A model generated the notes under the pieces. That model made no database searches. It worked only from the letters and a program-made list of their open reading frames with translations, and was not told the DNA's origin. The translations under genes and the position numbers were made by a program. A stretch of DNA of 64,000 bases, taken from positions 279,841,803-279,905,802 of the forward strand of contig NC_073745.1 of assembly GCF_029784135.1 (NCBI RefSeq), read 5' to 3'. The stretch comes from Toxorhynchites rutilus septentrionalis (taxonomy: Eukaryota > Arthropoda > Insecta > Diptera > Culicidae). Position 1 is the first letter of the stretch. The number at the start of each line of letters is the position of its first letter. Positions 60,882-64,000 of the stretch are shown here, one piece after another.

Positions 60882-61417
60882 TACAGGCAAACCTTTTTTT
60901 TGTGTGGGGGATAGTGACACAAAAAAGTCGCATAAAAAAAATCGTGCAAAACTTCACCAATAGCTTTAAAAAATCGTGTTTGGTACACATTTTGAAAGAA
61001 ACTTTTTTGTGCGGTAGATAGGGACCGCATAAAAAAAGTTTCCCCCAAGAAAATAACTCAAATCCACGCCATTCACCGTTTAATTTCCTTTTGTTTCCCT
61101 GTCTTGCGATTGGACACTTTGCCTTTTCGGTTGCGCGTGACTATTTTGTGCTTTTAGTTGCATGTCGAAACGTGTTGCTGTTGGAAATCATGTCATGCAA
61201 ACACTTAGAAAACCTTAGAGCATTTGATGAGAGGAGGGGAATGATTTCAGAAGTGAATAATTGAGACGCAAATATGTTTTTTTCGCACTGAAATGCATAT
61301 AAACCATCGAAAAAAACTAAATGGACGATAACTTCGTCAAATATGCTACTTTTCATACACCGCACAAAAAAAATACGCACAAAAAAAAAAACCGCACCAA
61401 AAACAGGTTTTACTGTA
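60882..61417. mobile_element. 536-bp A/T-tract MITE with TACAG ends
   Basis: The left end TACAGGCAAACCTTTTTTTG and the right end, reverse-complemented, TACAGTAAAACCTGTTTTTG are inverted repeats. Subterminal GTGCGG/CCGCAC words and long A/T runs recur on both sides. The central ORFs are not recognisable. It is probably a Tc1/pogo-like non-autonomous element. Confidence 0.6.
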
Positions 61418-64000
61418 CATCGTACATGCAGGCCAAGGGACATTATGTCTTTGAATTCTATGAATCTGGCCCTTGGGTTTGTCATTTTCGAAATAAGGTA
61501 ATAGAAATAAATTTTCACATATTCCTTTCGCTTCAGTAATGGTTTTTTTCCAAAAAAATATTTTTGACTATCATTCAGAGTCAAATGGACTGTAAAGTTC
61601 GTAGCCTCTTAAAACAAAAAAGATCATCATCAGTTTCAGTGAATATGTTTCGATCAACTCTGGGAACAACCGTTAGAAACTTCGGTCCTGTGAGAAGAAT
61701 GAAACGAAAACAAAATGAAGCGGAAGGAGCGTGCATAAAATAAAGATATTTTCTTTGTAGAACGTGAAAACAATATCAGCGTAAATAGCCGGCGTAAATA
61801 AGCTGATATTTGAAATATACTTCGAAACTAATTCAAATTTTAAATTCAAAATTGAGCGTTACTCATATTTTGTAGGTAAATTACGATTCATAAATGACAT
61901 GAAGCAGCGTCTTGGATGAAAAAAAAAGGTTGAATATTATGTAAAATTCAGCTGAATGTAGGTTGAATTTCAATATAATCAATTTTAACCAGTCTTTTAG
62001 AAAAACCTCGATTTTCTTAATTTCAATTAAAAATTCCGCTACATTTTAGCTGAAGTTTAAGTTTATGTTCCAAAACTCCTACTAATGGAGGTAAAGTTCA
62101 AATAAAACGATCCTGTATGCCATGGTATTTTCTGTTATCGAATGTCGATATTCGTATTTAAAGGCATTCCACGCCAAATACGATTATTTTTTAACTGAAG
62201 ATGCATATTCGAAAAGTCTGTGTAAGAATACATTTGGCATCACTGCCCCTTGGTCGGGATTCCGGCCGAGAACCGAGTGCGTTTCCACTTCATCGATCTG
62301 ATTCCGGCGAACTTGACAATTGGAACAACATAATTTGCCGGCAAATTGGGTGAGACATCAGCGAACGGCTTTGTGGTGCGTGCGCTTCGGTTGGAATTTA
62401 TTTCTCTACAACTTTCAACGGTGTTTTTTTTTTCAGTCGGGCCTGTGAACATCAGAGTTACGCCATTTCGCTGACCGCAAACCACTGCCTGCCGCTGCTG
62501 CTGACTGTCGAATTAATTAACGCCCGGTATGTCATAAGCACATCCGAACTTTTGCTCCCCGAGACGAAATTTTGTGGGTGGGTGGTGTTGTGCGTGGGAA
62601 GTTCACGTTATCCAATCGCCGGCGCTCTTTATTTCACGTTTTCGAACGAGAAGCACAGCCCAGCCCAGTATACCGTTTCCGGCGAAAGCAAAATTTTGAC
62701 AGTTGCAGACTTCGGAGACCGGGAAAACAATGGAAGTCAACGCGTGACGTGCGTCCGGCTTATCGCACACTAGGCTGAAAGAGAGCAGCAACAAACACTG
62801 CAGGCGAAAATCTGAAATGCCAATCAATCTGTTAAATCATCGACCCTGACCTACCTCTTCGTATCTCTCATCGGCGCGCGCGCTTTCGTTAATTATTCTT
62901 TCTCCTTGTTTTGTCATTGTGGGGTATTTTTGTTTTTGTTTCGATGTTGCGGGCCACAGCCGCGATTTCTCGTGGTACGTGTCAAAACTTATTAATCAGA
63001 TATTGTGTGGAAACGACATACACACACACCCAGCTGCATACACAAGGTGGAAACTTTTTCGCTGACCGCGCGCCGCCTGGTGGGCACGTGAGCGCAGCGC
63101 GATGTGTCGTAAATGATGCAAAAATTTCTGCGCTCGCAAAACAGTCACGAAGATGGTGCGCTCGAAAACAAATTAGTGGAAAACAGCGACACTTTGAGCC
63201 CGCAAGGTCAGCCCGCTTAGCCACAGGCCCCAAATGAGAAATTCCCGAACGTGATGTTTGTTTGTCACACTTGAGCGGCGCTTCTTGTTCCAGAATTCAC
63301 GTTCTGATGCCGCAGAACACCCCGCTTGCGGACGTTTTGTCGAGAGGGGACTTATCTGTCTTCAAATTGTTAATCTGATTATGTTCCTTGTTCTCTCCTT
63401 CGAGGGATCATTCGTTCGGTTTGTTTTGCTTCCCGAAACCGAGATTCCTGGTCGATTGCAAATGATGAAAAAAAACTTGTTACCTTTTGAACTGTGAAAA
63501 TGTGTCTCCGGCTTCTTTTCAACTTGTTCCGCAGGTAAAAGGTTTCGCTTTGAAATTTGATCGATTTACGGTCTTTCTCAGCTGATGATCGTCGGTCGGT
63601 AATATGAGTCTTAGAAACCACGCGATCAAACTGTTAACTGTGTGAATAATCGATACCGCGAAAACGGCGAATTCGGAAGGAAATCGAAAAAGGTTCCGTT
63701 TTAAGATGAGCATCAGAACCAGCAGGAGCCAAGCGTAAGGAGGATATTTTTGGAACCAGGAAGCTTCTGCTTGAAATGATACACTTCCTCGATGGAATTC
63801 TACTTCAATAAAACACGGAAACTGCCGGGTCTGATAGCTGTTTTTTTGACGCTTTGTTGTAATTTTTTAGCGTTTTTTTTCTCGATCGGAATGCTGGTGG
63901 TGGTTGAGTAAAATTTCCTGGGCATTACATTCAAAATTTTAAAAGAAATGAAAATATATTGAATAAATTTTAACGTTTATAGAAGGTTCGAAAAAAGGTC
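61418..64000. other. AT-rich DNA then TE-poor island at the window edge
   Basis: Bases 61590-61640 hold a short SINE-tail-like motif and 61697-61770 a dispersed repeat shared with 43150. Bases 62200-63800 are GC-rich and TE-poor, with no recognised exon. This could still be E74 upstream intron if the A-isoform exons lie beyond 64000. Confidence 0.4.

Overview
This is eukaryotic, insect-type DNA, most probably from a mosquito and perhaps a culicine. The evidence is two coding exons that closely resemble the ecdysone-induced ETS factor E74 (Eip74EF), and very long introns filled with Tc1, mariner, ITmD37E-like, hAT and MITE relics and tRNA-derived SINEs. ITmD37E transposases were described from mosquitoes. 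The species cannot be fixed from this window. There are no bacterial-style operons, CRISPR arrays or intact RNA genes. Nearly all ORFs over 60 codons are chance ORFs, simple-repeat ORFs or transposase fragments.

The one host gene I can support is E74, on the minus strand. Exon A (32365-32099) and exon B (15079-14600) are consecutive internal exons of the region shared by the E74A and E74B isoforms. Splice sites and phases agree: exon A ends one base into a Gly codon and exon B supplies the other two. They are separated by a 17.0 kb intron. The ETS DNA-binding exon was not found and should lie below position 1. A third, less certain coding exon at 44586-44459 begins with a good start context and fits an isoform-specific (E74B-like) first coding exon. 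Recognisable E74A amino-terminal exons were not found and are expected beyond 64 kb. Most of the window is therefore intron or upstream sequence of one large regulatory gene.

The non-coding DNA alternates between two textures. Relatively GC-rich, TE-poor islands lie at about 1-1.4, 5.4-7.2, 10.9-11.9, 14.6-16.8, 24.7-27.7, 31-33.7, 36.9-39.1, 44.4-46.2, 49.3-50.9, 56.2-59.6 and 62.2-64 kb. Between them are AT-rich blocks of mobile elements. The exons lie in or next to these islands, so the exon-free islands are candidates for unseen exons, leaders or enhancers.

The clearest mobile-element structures are as follows. Two hAT-like elements of one family (1481-4418 and 46171-49286) have 12-bp termini and 8-bp target duplications, and carry nested younger elements. 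A mariner (36117-36846) keeps both terminal repeats and both ends of its transposase gene but has lost the catalytic middle. A Tc1 relic (13310-14547) ends about 50 bp from an E74 splice donor. One SINE has split a TA microsatellite, two full copies of another SINE family carry the same doubled tail, and a degenerate SINE-like sequence forms a tandem dimer. There are several palindromic MITEs and a roughly 300-bp AAAAGG repeat that would be a long pyrimidine tract in E74 pre-mRNA. I see no convincing new multi-gene system. The interest lies in the E74 architecture and the layered transposon history.
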